A stretch of DNA of 64,000 nucleotides from an uncultured Chitinophaga sp. (GCF_902168175.1 NZ_CABHOU010000095.1:434001-498000), one strand, 5' to 3'; shown: positions 14,907-24,461, numbered from the stretch's first letter. Numbers and translations: made by a program. The notes: generated by a model not told the origin, from the sequence alone.

Positions 14907-15746
14907 ATGATAGAATTGCTCAACATAAAGAAAGGTTTTGGTGATAAGGAGATCCTGAAGGATGTTACAGCCACCATGGCAGCCGGTAAGATAAACCTGA
15001 TCATCGGGTCCAGCGGGAGCGGCAAAACCGTGCTGATGAAGTGTATAGTGGGGCTGATAGAGGTGGATAGCGGCAAAGTATTGTATAGCGGGCAAGACTT
15101 TACCGCTATGGATAACCACCAGCGCAAAGAGATCCGTAAAGAAATAGGCATGCTGTTCCAGGGTTCGGCCCTGTTTGATAGTATGACAGTGGAGCAGAAC
15201 GTGATGTTCCCGCTCGATATGTTCAGCAGCGAGCGTCTGCGTGATAAAAAGAAGCGTGTGCAGGAAGTACTCGACCGTGTAAACCTGAATGAAGCGGGGA
15301 AAAAGTTTCCTGCCGAAATAAGCGGTGGTATGAAAAAGAGGGTGGGTATTGCCCGGGCTATCGTACTTAACCCCAAATACCTGTTTTGCGACGAACCTAA
15401 CTCCGGCCTGGACCCCCAAACATCCCTGGTAATAGATAAACTCATTAAGGAACTGACCGTAGAATATAATATCACCACGGTGATGAACACCCACGATATG
15501 AACACCGTAATGGAAAGCGGCGACCATATCGTTTACATGTTCGAGGGCAAAAAGCAGTGGGAAGGCAATAATGAAGAAATCATTTTTAGCAAGGATAAGC
15601 GCCTGAATGACTTCATTTTCGCCTCCGAATTCCTCCAGGATGCCAAGGAAATGCGCCAAATGGAGGTGTTTAAGGATAAAAACTGGCGTGATAAGCTGAA
15701 AGCCAGTAACGACCAGTTGGACGCCGACAGGGAGGAGAAACGCTAA
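14907..15746 (+). CDS. MlaF-family ABC transporter ATP-binding protein
   Basis: A 279-residue ABC ATPase paired with the MlaE-like permease. Walker A is GSSGSGKTV (about 34-42), the Q-loop FQGSALFDSMTV is typical of the MlaF group, the signature is ISGGMKKRVGIARAI, Walker B is YLFCDEPNSGLDP, and the H-loop is NTHDMN. It should hydrolyse ATP on the inner face to drive phospholipid movement. The C-terminal 30 residues are charged and helical, longer than in E. coli MlaF. There is no obvious terminator after it. sucD follows with its own promoter. Confidence 0.93.
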   Translation: MIELLNIKKGFGDKEILKDVTATMAAGKINLIIGSSGSGKTVLMKCIVGLIEVDSGKVLYSGQDFTAMDNHQRKEIRKEIGMLFQGSALFDSMTVEQNVMFPLDMFSSERLRDKKKRVQEVLDRVNLNEAGKKFPAEISGGMKKRVGIARAIVLNPKYLFCDEPNSGLDPQTSLVIDKLIKELTVEYNITTVMNTHDMNTVMESGDHIVYMFEGKKQWEGNNEEIIFSKDKRLNDFIFASEFLQDAKEMRQMEVFKDKNWRDKLKASNDQLDADREEKR

Positions 15747-15776
15747 ATTTCCCCCTATTTCTTATCTCCTTTTCCT

Positions 15777-15784
15777 TATTTTTG
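15777..15784 (+). promoter_or_regulatory. Bacteroidota -7 element TATTTTTG of sucD
   Basis: Matches TAnnTTTG and predicts a leader of about 45 bases before the sucD ATG. Confidence 0.5.
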
Positions 15785-15834
15785 TCCGGCTGTTTTCAAT
15801 AGCTCAATATAATTTAATCAATAAATCAAGCGCG

Positions 15835-16716
15835 ATGAGTGTTTTAGTTAATAAGCATAGCAAAGTAATTGTGCAGGGATTTACCGGTACTGAAGGTACT
15901 TTCCATGCTACACAGATGATCGAGTACGGTACGCAGGTGGTAGGCGGTGTTACACCCGGTAAAGGTGGTTCCAAGCACCTGGAACGCCCTGTATTTAATA
16001 CAGTGGCCGACGCCGTAAAGGAAACAGGCGCCAACGTTTCCATCATTTTTGTACCTCCTGCCTTTGCTGCCGATGCTATTATGGAAGCTACGGAAGCTGG
16101 TATTGCGCTGGTGGTTTGTATTACAGAAGGCATTCCCGTGCAGGACATGGTGAAAGCTAAAAATTATCTCCAGGGTAGAAGCACCCGCCTCATTGGCCCT
16201 AACTGTCCCGGTGTAATTACTGCAGAAGAAGCTAAAGTAGGCATCATGCCAGGCTTCATCTTCAAAAAAGGACGCATTGGTATCGTTTCTAAATCCGGTA
16301 CTCTTACATATGAAGCTGCAGATCAGGTAGTTAAAGCTGGTCTGGGTATCTCTACCGCTATCGGTATTGGCGGCGACCCCATCATCGGTACCCCTACCAA
16401 AGATGCGGTTGAACTGCTGATGAACGACCCTGAAACCGACGCTATTATCATGATCGGTGAGATCGGTGGTAGCATGGAGGCAGAAGCCGCTCATTACATC
16501 AAAGAACACGGAACTAAACCTGTAGTAGGTTTCATCGCCGGCCAAACAGCGCCTCCGGGTCGTCGTATGGGTCACGCTGGTGCCATCATTGGTGGTGCAG
16601 ATGATACTGCTGCCGCTAAAATGAAGATCATGAGCGAATGCGGTGTTCACGTTGTGGCCAGCCCTGCGGACATTGGCAAGAAAATGGCCGAAGTGCTGAA
16701 AGGTGTTCCTGCCTGA
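15835..16716 (+). CDS. sucD: Succinate--CoA ligase, alpha subunit
   Basis: A 293-residue SucD. It joins SucB/SucC-type beta subunits to interconvert succinyl-CoA and succinate with ATP or GTP synthesis in the citric acid cycle. The CoA-binding Rossmann part shows IVQGFTGTEGTFHA and GVTPGKGG. The phospho-histidine is H247 in RMGHAGAIIGG, matching the usual position. The partner sucC is not in this window, so the two subunits are unlinked here, as in many Bacteroidota. A terminator follows. Confidence 0.97.
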   Translation: MSVLVNKHSKVIVQGFTGTEGTFHATQMIEYGTQVVGGVTPGKGGSKHLERPVFNTVADAVKETGANVSIIFVPPAFAADAIMEATEAGIALVVCITEGIPVQDMVKAKNYLQGRSTRLIGPNCPGVITAEEAKVGIMPGFIFKKGRIGIVSKSGTLTYEAADQVVKAGLGISTAIGIGGDPIIGTPTKDAVELLMNDPETDAIIMIGEIGGSMEAEAAHYIKEHGTKPVVGFIAGQTAPPGRRMGHAGAIIGGADDTAAAKMKIMSECGVHVVASPADIGKKMAEVLKGVPA

Positions 16717-16746
16717 TAAGAACAAAGATTCTTTTTAATATGGTGA

Positions 16747-16779
16747 GAGAGGTACTGTTAAGGTGCCTCTCTTTTTTTT
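16747..16779 (+). terminator. Terminator of sucD
   Basis: The stem GAGAGGTAC / GTGCCTCTC (one wobble) is followed by eight T. Confidence 0.85.
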
Positions 16780-16800
16780 GAGATCAGCGGTGGTGGTACT

Positions 16801-16831
16801 ATTGGGCCGCCGTTGTGTCACTCCCTTCAAC
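16801..16831 (-). repeat. Dispersed repeat, copy R3
   Basis: On the minus strand it contains GAAGGGAGTGACACAACGGC flanked by GCCCAATAATGTTC upstream and GGCCCAAT downstream. Further from its core it resembles R6 and R7. Confidence 0.9.
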
Positions 16832-16955
16832 TGTTTGAACATTATTGGGCAGAAACTAAGCACCACTGCCCGCGTTAGCGGGCACACAATATAGTTTAGC
16901 ATCCGCAGCGTCTCGCACTACGCAATAGCCTGTTGTACCGCGCAACAAACCTAAA

Positions 16956-16990
16956 GGTCACTCCCTTCAGCGGCGGTAACGACATTGGGC
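16956..16990 (-). repeat. Dispersed repeat, partial copy R4
   Basis: On the minus strand it reads GCCCAATGTCGTTAC, then CGCCGCTGAAGGGAGTGACC. The ACAACGGCGGC half is lost. The upstream half matches copy R7 at 35083 closely. Confidence 0.75.
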
Positions 16991-17013
16991 CAACGTTTGG
17001 TTCTTCCATGGCG

Positions 17014-17029
17014 GCGGTGTATACACCGC
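17014..17029. repeat. Perfect palindrome GCGGTGTATACACCGC
   Basis: A 16-bp perfect palindrome. The inner GTGTATACAC also occurs at 9122-9131 and 26683-26692, and a degenerate form occurs at 35026-35040. Confidence 0.8.
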
Positions 17030-17161
17030 ATCCTCCAACCCGCTCACAACAGAAAAATAATCCCCCCGCCCTTATGCAATCCACCCGTTTTCTACATCAT
17101 TAACCGGAAGGGCCGGTTACCCTTATCCGCAAAATCATTACATTACTCTAAAAATCACCCT

Positions 17162-20100
17162 ATGTTTAATCGCCTGGCTATTATTATTGCTTGTTTGTTC
17201 TTCAGCCAGCAACTGGCCGCCCAGCAATTTGATTACGATGCACACTGGGGCAAAGTAAATGAGTATTATGAAAAATCGCTGCCCAAATCGGCCTTAAAGG
17301 AACTGGAGGTTATATACGCCCGCGCCCTTAAAGATGATAGCGAGGTAAACTGGCTCAAAGCCCTGCTGCTACAGGCCCGTATGCATTCAGACATCGACCG
17401 CGAAAACGTAGACAGCTACCTGGCCCTCATCAACCAAAGCATTCCGCTGGCTAAACCATCTGCAAAGGCCATCCTGTACAGCATGAAGGGGGAAATACTT
17501 TGGGTATTCCTGCAACAGCACCAATACAAAATTCAAAGCCGCACCAAACTGGATATCGACACCGCCCGAGATATAAAGAGCTGGGGCCCCGACAGGCTGC
17601 ATGAAGAGATCAGTAAAGCATATCACGCCTCCCTGGCCGATCCGCGCATGTTACAACAACGTGATATCAAACATTATGATGATATCCTGTTACGGGAAAA
17701 CAATACCCAGGTTATGCAACCAACGCTGTACGACCTGCTCAGCACACGCGCGCTCAGTTACTACAGTTCCGGCGGCAATTCGGGGTACAATGCCGCCTCC
17801 CGCTTTTATATCAGTGATAAAATGGCCTACGCCCCCGTGGCCGGCTTCATCAAACATACATTTACCAACCCCGATACACTGTCGACCCTGCGCTACGAAG
17901 CCCTGCAACTACACCAGCAGGTATTAGCGTTTAAACTGGCTTCGGGATCGCGGGAGGCTATGTTGCATGCAGACCTTGCCCGTATCGATTTTGTGAAGGC
18001 TAACGATGCCATTCAGTATGAGTCTGATCAAACCCCTTACCAGCAAACCCTGGAGCGTATGCTTAAGGAGTACGAGGGCCTGCCGGAACAGGGTGAAGTT
18101 TATTACAGGCTGGCCCAGCACATATACAGCACCGCCGGTGCAGCCGATAGAAAAGAGAAGCTGGAGCAGGTGCTTGCTTATTGCAGAAAAGCAATGGAGC
18201 AATACCCTGGTACGCAAGGCGCGGTTAACAGCGAACGGTTGCTGATCGAAATTACCAATCCCACCATATCGTTCATCATCAATAAGGTGAATATACCGGG
18301 CAAACCTTTCCTGGCCCTGGTAAACTATAAAAACGTGAGCGCGGTACACTTTCGCGTTGTTCAACTCGACAGTGCATTCTATAAATTATGGAAGCTCGGT
18401 GTGTATGGAAATAAAGGCATCTGGAAGTTACTGAGCGGAAAACCGGCGCTTAAGTCGTGGATACAGCCTGTGCCTAACCCGGGCGATTACAATAATCATA
18501 CTGCCGAAGTGAAAATAGATGCACTGCCCAATGGTCACTACCTGCTATTGGCATCGGACGCTGCTACATTTGAGGTAGACAGTAACAGCGTGGCATTACA
18601 GGAGCTGGGAATTTCTTCCTTATCCTACTTTCACAATCAGAACAAGCTGTTTGTAGTGGATCGTGAAAACGGTAAACCCATCGGAAAAGCAAGGGTGTTT
18701 TTTGCCACTTCAAAACAAACACGGTATACAGATGCAGTAGGCATGGTGCAGTTGCCCGTAATAAACCGTTGGGAACAATCGCTGGAAATCAGCAAGGGGG
18801 ATGATACATTGTACGCAGACGGATTGTACGGCAACTCGCCACAGGGCGCATTAAAAGAGAAGTCTGTAAAGATTCTGTTTTTCACCGACCGCAGTATTTA
18901 CCGTCCGGGCCAAACAGTGTATTTCAAAGGAATTGTAACCGATCATGATAGCGAAAAGGCCGGGCCCGACAAGTTAAAGGTGGGTTATACCAGTCGCCTC
19001 GCTCTTTTAGATAGCAATGGGGACGAAGTAGACACCATCGAGGTAAAAACGAATGAGTACGGCTCCTACGCAGGCAGCTTTAAAATACCAACCGGTTTGT
19101 TAAATGGTACATTCGAAATTGAGGACGAGGAAGAGGGGGAAGTGCATTCCATTAAGGTGGAAGAATATAAACGTCCGAAATTTTCCATCGCTTTCGATAC
19201 CGTCAGGGCGAATTATCGCGCCGGCGATACGATACGGGTAAAAGGTACGGCCACAGCGTTAAGCGGCAGTGTAATAGATGGCGCGCACGTGGAATATAAA
19301 GTTGCTCTTTCCACGTCGTATTATACACCTTATAACAGGCGTGGTATAATACCGGGCGTTAGGGAGGAAAACCTGGTGACAAAAGGTGAAACTTCAACCG
19401 ATAGTGCGGGTAATTTCTACTTCAGTTTTATAACCGATACGATCACTTTGACGAACGGACGTGAGTTACAGAATTATCTGTCAAGTGTGGCGGTTACTGA
19501 TCGTAACGGGGAAACGAGAGAAGAAGATCTGTCTGTAAATGTAGCGCGTAAGTCGATAGTAACGAGCCTGAGCGTAGGCGTAGATAAAAAGAGAGATAGT
19601 GTGGGAATTTGGTCAACTACGGAGAACTATGCCGGTTATCGTATCGCCACGCCGGTAACATTACGTATTACCCGTCTGCAACCGCCTGCAGTGGCTAAAC
19701 GCAGCCGTATCTGGCAGGTGCCCGACCAGTTCGTTATGCAGCAGGAGGAATTTGAGAGATACTTTCCCAATGATCATTATAAAGCTGAGGGAAGCTCTGA
19801 AAACTGGCCACGTGCAGAGGAAGTATGGAATAAAAAATACGATAGTATAGCCCCGTACATGAAGCTAAACGCTAAACACTGGAAAGACGGATTGTACCTG
19901 TTTGAACTGGCAGGCATAGATGCGCGCGGCGACTCTGTGTACAGTAAAACAGCAAAGCTGGTGGAAGATGAAAGCAAACCTTCGCTCACAATTCCAGCTT
20001 ACTTATGGCAGCCCGATGCGTATGTTACGGGCAAACCGGGCGAAACGGTTTACACATCAATTGGGTCCGCTGCGAAAGATGTAAATATCCTGCAGATCAT

Positions 20101-23100
20101 CACCCGTAATTACAAACATACGTTCAGCTGGAAAAGCCTTTCCGCGGAAAGAAAGCGTTATGGCGTGGAGCTGCGGAAAGAGGATGATAAAGGGCTGGAT
20201 GTAGAGTACGTATTTGTAAAAGACAATCGTTTATACACCAGCCGGCAACATATTCCGGTACTGCCGGAAAATACGCAGTTAAAACTGCAGTTTGCCACTT
20301 TCAGAAATAAACTGGAGCCGGGGGATCAACAAACCTGGCAGATAAGTATAAAAGACGAAAAGAAACAAAAGGTGCAGGCAGAAATGCTGGCCGCCATGTA
20401 CGACGCGTCGCTTGACCAGCTTTACTCCCATCAATGGAACACCCCGGCTTTTTACAGCAATCATTACTCGTACTACAGCAATTGGACAAACGAAGCCTTT
20501 TCGTCAGGATATAGCACGAACTGGTATAAGGTGCAGCGCAGGCAAACATTGACGAAGTCATTTGAGAACGTGCAACTGAACTGGTTCGGATGGAGCTATC
20601 GTGGCATTGCGGATGGGCATATCATGATTCGTGGCATGGCCAGTGCTCCGGTGGCTGATAGCCAGGGCCTCAATGAAGTGGTCGTGGTTGGATACGGTGT
20701 GCAGAAAAGAGCGAGTGTTACCGGCGCTGTGAGTTCGGTAGCGATATATGGGTCGAGGGCTGCAGATGCGTTGGATATTGCTTTGGAAGGCCGTGTTGCC
20801 GGTGTGGCAGTAGCGCCCGCCCCTCCGCCCGCACCAGCTTCTAAAGCCGCTCCCACCGTTCGTAAAAACCTCCAGGAAACCGCGTTCTTCCTACCGCAGT
20901 TACGTACCGATGCAAAAGGCGGTATCACATTCAGCTTCACTTCCCCCGAAGCACTTACCAAATGGCGCTTTATGGCCATGGCGCATACAAGAAATATGCA
21001 GTCGGGTTACCTGGAAACCAGTGTAGTGACGCAAAAAACATTAATGGTGCAACCCAATGCCCCACGCTTCTTCCGCGAAGGCGATAAGATAGATCTAACA
21101 GTGAAGATCAGCAGTCTTGCCGACAAAGAACTCATCGGGCAGGCACGCCTCGAATTACTGAACGCTGCTACTATGCAACCCGTAGACGGCTGGTTCCAGA
21201 ATGTTTTTCCTACACAGCACTTCACAGTTAAAGCGCGTCAAAGCACGGCGGTGAGCTTCCCGCTGCAAATACCTTTCGGTTATAACGAAGCGCTGGTATA
21301 CCGGGTTGTGGCCGAAGCAGGCGATTTCAGCGATGGAGAAGAAAATGCACTGCCTGTACTCAGCAATCGTATGCTGGTAACAGAAACAATGCCGTTACCT
21401 GTGCAAGGCAGCGAGCCTGTGACCTTCAATATGGAGAAACTGCTGCAAAGCGACACCACTGAAGGTTTACAGCAACATGCACTTACGGTGGAGTTCACAG
21501 GCAACCCGGTTTGGAATGCCATTAAATCGCTGCCTTACCTGATGGAGTACCCCTATGAATGCGCAGAGCAGAATTTTAACCGCTTCTATGCAAACGCTAT
21601 CGGCTCTCATTTAGTAAACAGCGCGCCGCGTGTAAAAGCCATATTTGATCAATGGCAGGCCGATACGTCTGCTATGGTCAGCAAACTGGAATTAAATGAG
21701 GAACTGAAGTCGGCCTTGTTACAGGAAACGCCCTGGGTGCTGGAAGCGAAGAACGAAGCTGAACAACACCGCCGCCTTGCCTTGTTATTCGATCTCTCGC
21801 TGATGGAACGCTCTATGGATGCGTTGAAACTGAAATTGAGATCGGTGCAGAACAGCGACGGCTCTTTCTCCTGGTTTAAAGATATGCCGGGCAATTATTA
21901 CATCACGCAATACATTGCCAGCGGCTTCGGGCATCTCAGGCAACTGGGCATTACATTGGTGGAGAAAGATGAAGAGGTGAAAGTGATGATGCACGATGCA
22001 ATTAATTACCTCGATCTGCAAATACTTAACCGCTATAAAGAAGATCTGAAAAATAAGACCAGTTCTTATTACAGTATGGTGTACCATTTATACATGCGCA
22101 GCTTCTACAAAGACTGGGTGATACCTGCTGTGAGTAAGCCTGCATACGACCATTACTTTAAACAGGTAAAAGAGAACTGGCGTAAGTACAGCACTTACAG
22201 TAAAGGTCTGGCTGCCCTGGCCTTATACCGCGAAGGTGATGAGAAAACTGCACAGGCAATACTCGCATCTGTAAAAGAACATGCTGTAGAAACACCCGGC
22301 CAAGGCGCTTACTGGAAAGAAGATTGGGGTTACTACTGGTACCAGGCCCCCGTGGAAACACAGGCGTTAATGATTGAGGCATTCAGCACGGTTACCAAAG
22401 ACAGCAAATTTGTAACAGCGCTTAAAACCTGGTTGCTGAAAAACAAACAGACTAATAGCTGGAACACGACCAAAGCTACCGCAGAAGCCTGCTTCGCACT
22501 GCTGTTAGGTAACGACTGGCTGAGCGAAGAACAGCAGGTGCAGATCAAACTCGGTAAACAGGTAATTGATTCCCGCGAACAAAAACGCGAAGCTGGTACG
22601 GGGTATTTCAAGAAACGTTACGAAGGAAAAGAGGTAACGGCCGATATGGGCAAGGTAACGATACAGTTGCAGAACAGCACTGGTCAGCCTGCCTGGGGAG
22701 GCCTGTACTGGCAGTACTTCCAGGATATGGATAAGATTACGCCTTCGGCAACACCGCTTACGCTGGAAAAGGAATTGTACATACAGCGCACCGGCAGCAA
22801 AGGCACGGAACTGACTAAAATCACGGAGGGTAACCCATTAAAGGTGGGCGATAAAGTAACCGTTCGTATTATCATGAAAGTGCAGAAGGAAATGGAATAC
22901 CTGCACCTGAAAGATATGAGGGCTGCCTGCTTCGAGCCGGTGAACGTATTAAGCGGTTACCGCTGGCGCGATGGTGCGGGTTACTACGAAAGCACGAAAG
23001 ATGCATCTACTAACTTCTTCTTTGCTGAAGTACGCCCGGGTACTTATGTATTCGAATACCCGGTGTTCGTAACGCACACCGGTACTTATTCCAATGGCAT

Positions 23101-23176
23101 CAGTTCTGTGCAGAGCATGTATGCGCCGGAGTTCAGCGCACACAGTGCGGGCATTAAGGTGAAGGTAACGGAGTAA
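17162..23176 (+). CDS. Alpha-2-macroglobulin-family protein with embedded SusC-type plug signature
   Basis: A 2004-residue exported protein. A signal peptide is clear (MFNRLAIIIACLFFSQQLAAQ). About 20-400 is a helical region that could be TPR-like. MG2-type strands with FFTDRSIYRPGQTVYFKG follow near 575. The macroglobulin core FLPQLRTDAKGGITFSFTSPEALTKWRF follows near 1245, and a CxEQ thioester motif is at C1467 (YPYECAEQNF), then a helical thioester-containing domain. Such proteins are thought to trap attacking proteases. Unusually, residues 1170-1220 read NEVVVVGYGVQKRASVTGAV and then an ALEGRVAGVAV stretch, the plug-domain signature of SusC/RagA TonB receptors, followed by an Ala/Pro linker. 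It is the larger of two macroglobulins here and is not next to a penicillin-binding protein. The start at 17162 is chosen for the signal peptide. Confidence 0.9.
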   Translation: MFNRLAIIIACLFFSQQLAAQQFDYDAHWGKVNEYYEKSLPKSALKELEVIYARALKDDSEVNWLKALLLQARMHSDIDRENVDSYLALINQSIPLAKPSAKAILYSMKGEILWVFLQQHQYKIQSRTKLDIDTARDIKSWGPDRLHEEISKAYHASLADPRMLQQRDIKHYDDILLRENNTQVMQPTLYDLLSTRALSYYSSGGNSGYNAASRFYISDKMAYAPVAGFIKHTFTNPDTLSTLRYEALQLHQQVLAFKLASGSREAMLHADLARIDFVKANDAIQYESDQTPYQQTLERMLKEYEGLPEQGEVYYRLAQHIYSTAGAADRKEKLEQVLAYCRKAMEQYPGTQGAVNSERLLIEITNPTISFIINKVNIPGKPFLALVNYKNVSAVHFRVVQLDSAFYKLWKLGVYGNKGIWKLLSGKPALKSWIQPVPNPGDYNNHTAEVKIDALPNGHYLLLASDAATFEVDSNSVALQELGISSLSYFHNQNKLFVVDRENGKPIGKARVFFATSKQTRYTDAVGMVQLPVINRWEQSLEISKGDDTLYADGLYGNSPQGALKEKSVKILFFTDRSIYRPGQTVYFKGIVTDHDSEKAGPDKLKVGYTSRLALLDSNGDEVDTIEVKTNEYGSYAGSFKIPTGLLNGTFEIEDEEEGEVHSIKVEEYKRPKFSIAFDTVRANYRAGDTIRVKGTATALSGSVIDGAHVEYKVALSTSYYTPYNRRGIIPGVREENLVTKGETSTDSAGNFYFSFITDTITLTNGRELQNYLSSVAVTDRNGETREEDLSVNVARKSIVTSLSVGVDKKRDSVGIWSTTENYAGYRIATPVTLRITRLQPPAVAKRSRIWQVPDQFVMQQEEFERYFPNDHYKAEGSSENWPRAEEVWNKKYDSIAPYMKLNAKHWKDGLYLFELAGIDARGDSVYSKTAKLVEDESKPSLTIPAYLWQPDAYVTGKPGETVYTSIGSAAKDVNILQIITRNYKHTFSWKSLSAERKRYGVELRKEDDKGLDVEYVFVKDNRLYTSRQHIPVLPENTQLKLQFATFRNKLEPGDQQTWQISIKDEKKQKVQAEMLAAMYDASLDQLYSHQWNTPAFYSNHYSYYSNWTNEAFSSGYSTNWYKVQRRQTLTKSFENVQLNWFGWSYRGIADGHIMIRGMASAPVADSQGLNEVVVVGYGVQKRASVTGAVSSVAIYGSRAADALDIALEGRVAGVAVAPAPPPAPASKAAPTVRKNLQETAFFLPQLRTDAKGGITFSFTSPEALTKWRFMAMAHTRNMQSGYLETSVVTQKTLMVQPNAPRFFREGDKIDLTVKISSLADKELIGQARLELLNAATMQPVDGWFQNVFPTQHFTVKARQSTAVSFPLQIPFGYNEALVYRVVAEAGDFSDGEENALPVLSNRMLVTETMPLPVQGSEPVTFNMEKLLQSDTTEGLQQHALTVEFTGNPVWNAIKSLPYLMEYPYECAEQNFNRFYANAIGSHLVNSAPRVKAIFDQWQADTSAMVSKLELNEELKSALLQETPWVLEAKNEAEQHRRLALLFDLSLMERSMDALKLKLRSVQNSDGSFSWFKDMPGNYYITQYIASGFGHLRQLGITLVEKDEEVKVMMHDAINYLDLQILNRYKEDLKNKTSSYYSMVYHLYMRSFYKDWVIPAVSKPAYDHYFKQVKENWRKYSTYSKGLAALALYREGDEKTAQAILASVKEHAVETPGQGAYWKEDWGYYWYQAPVETQALMIEAFSTVTKDSKFVTALKTWLLKNKQTNSWNTTKATAEACFALLLGNDWLSEEQQVQIKLGKQVIDSREQKREAGTGYFKKRYEGKEVTADMGKVTIQLQNSTGQPAWGGLYWQYFQDMDKITPSATPLTLEKELYIQRTGSKGTELTKITEGNPLKVGDKVTVRIIMKVQKEMEYLHLKDMRAACFEPVNVLSGYRWRDGAGYYESTKDASTNFFFAEVRPGTYVFEYPVFVTHTGTYSNGISSVQSMYAPEFSAHSAGIKVKVTE

Positions 23177-23188
23177 TCACATCCACAT

Positions 23189-23229
23189 AAAAGAAAGGGG
23201 GCATGTACTACACGTGCCCCCTTTCTTAT
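23189..23229 (+). terminator. Strong hairpin after the first macroglobulin
   Basis: A long stem (AGAAAGGGGGCA / TGCCCCCTTTCT, extended by ATAA/TTAT) with an 11-base loop. It lacks a clean T-run on the plus strand, so termination is likely but not certain. Confidence 0.65.
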
Positions 23230-23317
23230 GTCTGCCCCCAGGCTTACTAAAAAAGACCATTCCAGACAAATAATCCCCCCCATTCTTTTTTAAAACAGAA
23301 TTTCTCACCTTTGCCGG

Positions 23318-24364
23318 ATGCAAACCGATTTTATCATTGTAGGACAAGGCATTGCGGGTACCATGCTGAGCTGGTTCCTGTTGCAGGAGGGGAAAAGTGT
23401 GCAGGTGTTTGATGTGGAAAAGCCGAACAGTTCGTCGCGCGTGGCGGCTGGTATTATGAACCCGGTGTCGGGCCGTAAGTTCGAACTGGCCTGGATGTAC
23501 GATACTTTTTATCCCTTCGCTGCCGATACTTATCGCCAGATGGAGCAAAAACTGGGTATAAGCTGCTTTACGGAGCGGGATATCCTGCATATATGGCCAT
23601 CGGAGCAAATGCGCGATGCCTTCGAGAAACGCCGTAATACTGCGCCGCAGAAAGAATATTTTAAACCGGCACCGCTTACTACGGATAACCTGTTTCACCA
23701 GCCTCTCGGCACTGCTATGGTAAAGGGGGCCACCCTCGACCTGCGTACGTTATTGCCCGCCTGGCGCAATCACCTGAAACAACTGGGCTGCCTGCACGAA
23801 GAAGAGGTAGATGTAATGCAACTGGCCATGGATGGCGACTGCCTGAAGTATAAAGACATTACGGCCAGTTACGTGATCTTCTGCGAAGGTGCCGCTATCG
23901 CCCATAACTATTACCTGAACGAAATACAGTTCCTGCTCAATAAAGGCGAAGCCCTGCTGGTGAAAGTACCGGGCCTGGGCAACGAGCATATCGTAAAGAA
24001 AAGCATTTCGCTGGTGCCGCAGGGTAACGACTTGTACTGGGCTGGCTCCAATTTCCAGTGGGATTACGAGGATGAACTGCCGGGCGAAGCGCAGCGTAAA
24101 TCGCTCGAGGCCTCCCTCGACGAGCTGTTAAAAGTGCCGTACACGGTAGAAGGGCACCTGGCGGCTATCCGTCCGAGTACTAAAAACCGGCGCCCTGCCG
24201 TTGGGCTGCACCCCACGGTGCCGCAACTGGGGGTGTTTAACGGGCTGGGCACCAAAGGATGCTCCCTGGCACCGTACCTGGGCCACCTGTTTGCTCAAAA
24301 CCTGGTGAAAGAGGTCCCCATGCTGCCCGAAACGGATATTAAACGGTATTTTAACGCGCCCTGA
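23318..24364 (+). CDS. FAD-dependent oxidoreductase, DAO (D-amino acid oxidase-like) family
   Basis: A 348-residue flavoenzyme. The N-terminus binds FAD (DFIIVGQGIAGTMLSWFLL, a GxGxxG loop at about 9-14), followed by DVEKPNSSSRVAAGIMNP, where SSRVAAG is the usual second FAD contact of the DAO family. The C-terminal part ends with GLGTKGCSLAPYLG, which contacts the flavin in glycine-oxidase-like enzymes. It should oxidise an amine or amino acid. The substrate cannot be read from the sequence, and there is no MnmC methyltransferase domain. The 4-base gap between CACCTTTG (a near match to the -7 box) and ATG again suggests a very short leader. Confidence 0.88.
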   Translation: MQTDFIIVGQGIAGTMLSWFLLQEGKSVQVFDVEKPNSSSRVAAGIMNPVSGRKFELAWMYDTFYPFAADTYRQMEQKLGISCFTERDILHIWPSEQMRDAFEKRRNTAPQKEYFKPAPLTTDNLFHQPLGTAMVKGATLDLRTLLPAWRNHLKQLGCLHEEEVDVMQLAMDGDCLKYKDITASYVIFCEGAAIAHNYYLNEIQFLLNKGEALLVKVPGLGNEHIVKKSISLVPQGNDLYWAGSNFQWDYEDELPGEAQRKSLEASLDELLKVPYTVEGHLAAIRPSTKNRRPAVGLHPTVPQLGVFNGLGTKGCSLAPYLGHLFAQNLVKEVPMLPETDIKRYFNAP

Positions 24365-24387
24365 TAGAAATTAAGAACGGCAAACCG

Positions 24388-24395
24388 TATATTTG
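24388..24395 (+). promoter_or_regulatory. Bacteroidota -7 element TATATTTG of aspS
   Basis: Matches TAnnTTTG; a leader of about 60 bases precedes the aspS ATG. Confidence 0.5.
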
Positions 24396-24461
24396 ACGCC
24401 CTGACGGCAAAGTGCAAAAGCTGCGCTGTCAGCAAATACTAAAACGGAACAATCATAAGAT

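Larger units (their letters stand above)
16780..17161. other. Gene-free gap with dispersed repeats and a palindrome
   Basis: This gap between the sucD terminator and the macroglobulin start holds repeat copy R3 (16801-16831), a partial copy R4 (16956-16990), the palindrome GCGGTGTATACACCGC (17014-17029) and a small inverted repeat TAACCGG/CCGGTTA (17101-17119). An upstream extension of the macroglobulin frame to 16985 would run through these repeats and is not believable as protein. Confidence 0.8.

Noticed and set aside
17101..17119. TAACCGG/CCGGTTA inverted repeat as an operator
   Set aside because: A single 7-bp inverted repeat with no second copy found near other starts; too little to call a site.
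16985..17161. N-terminal extension of the first macroglobulin
   Set aside because: The extension crosses repeat R4 and the GTGTATACAC palindrome, while a clear signal peptide starts at 17162.
20669..20820. Frameshifted or fused remnant of a SusC gene joined to the macroglobulin
   Set aside because: The frame is continuous on both sides, the macroglobulin domains continue normally after it, and no barrel or further plug sequence is present, so it is reported as an embedded motif rather than a fusion.
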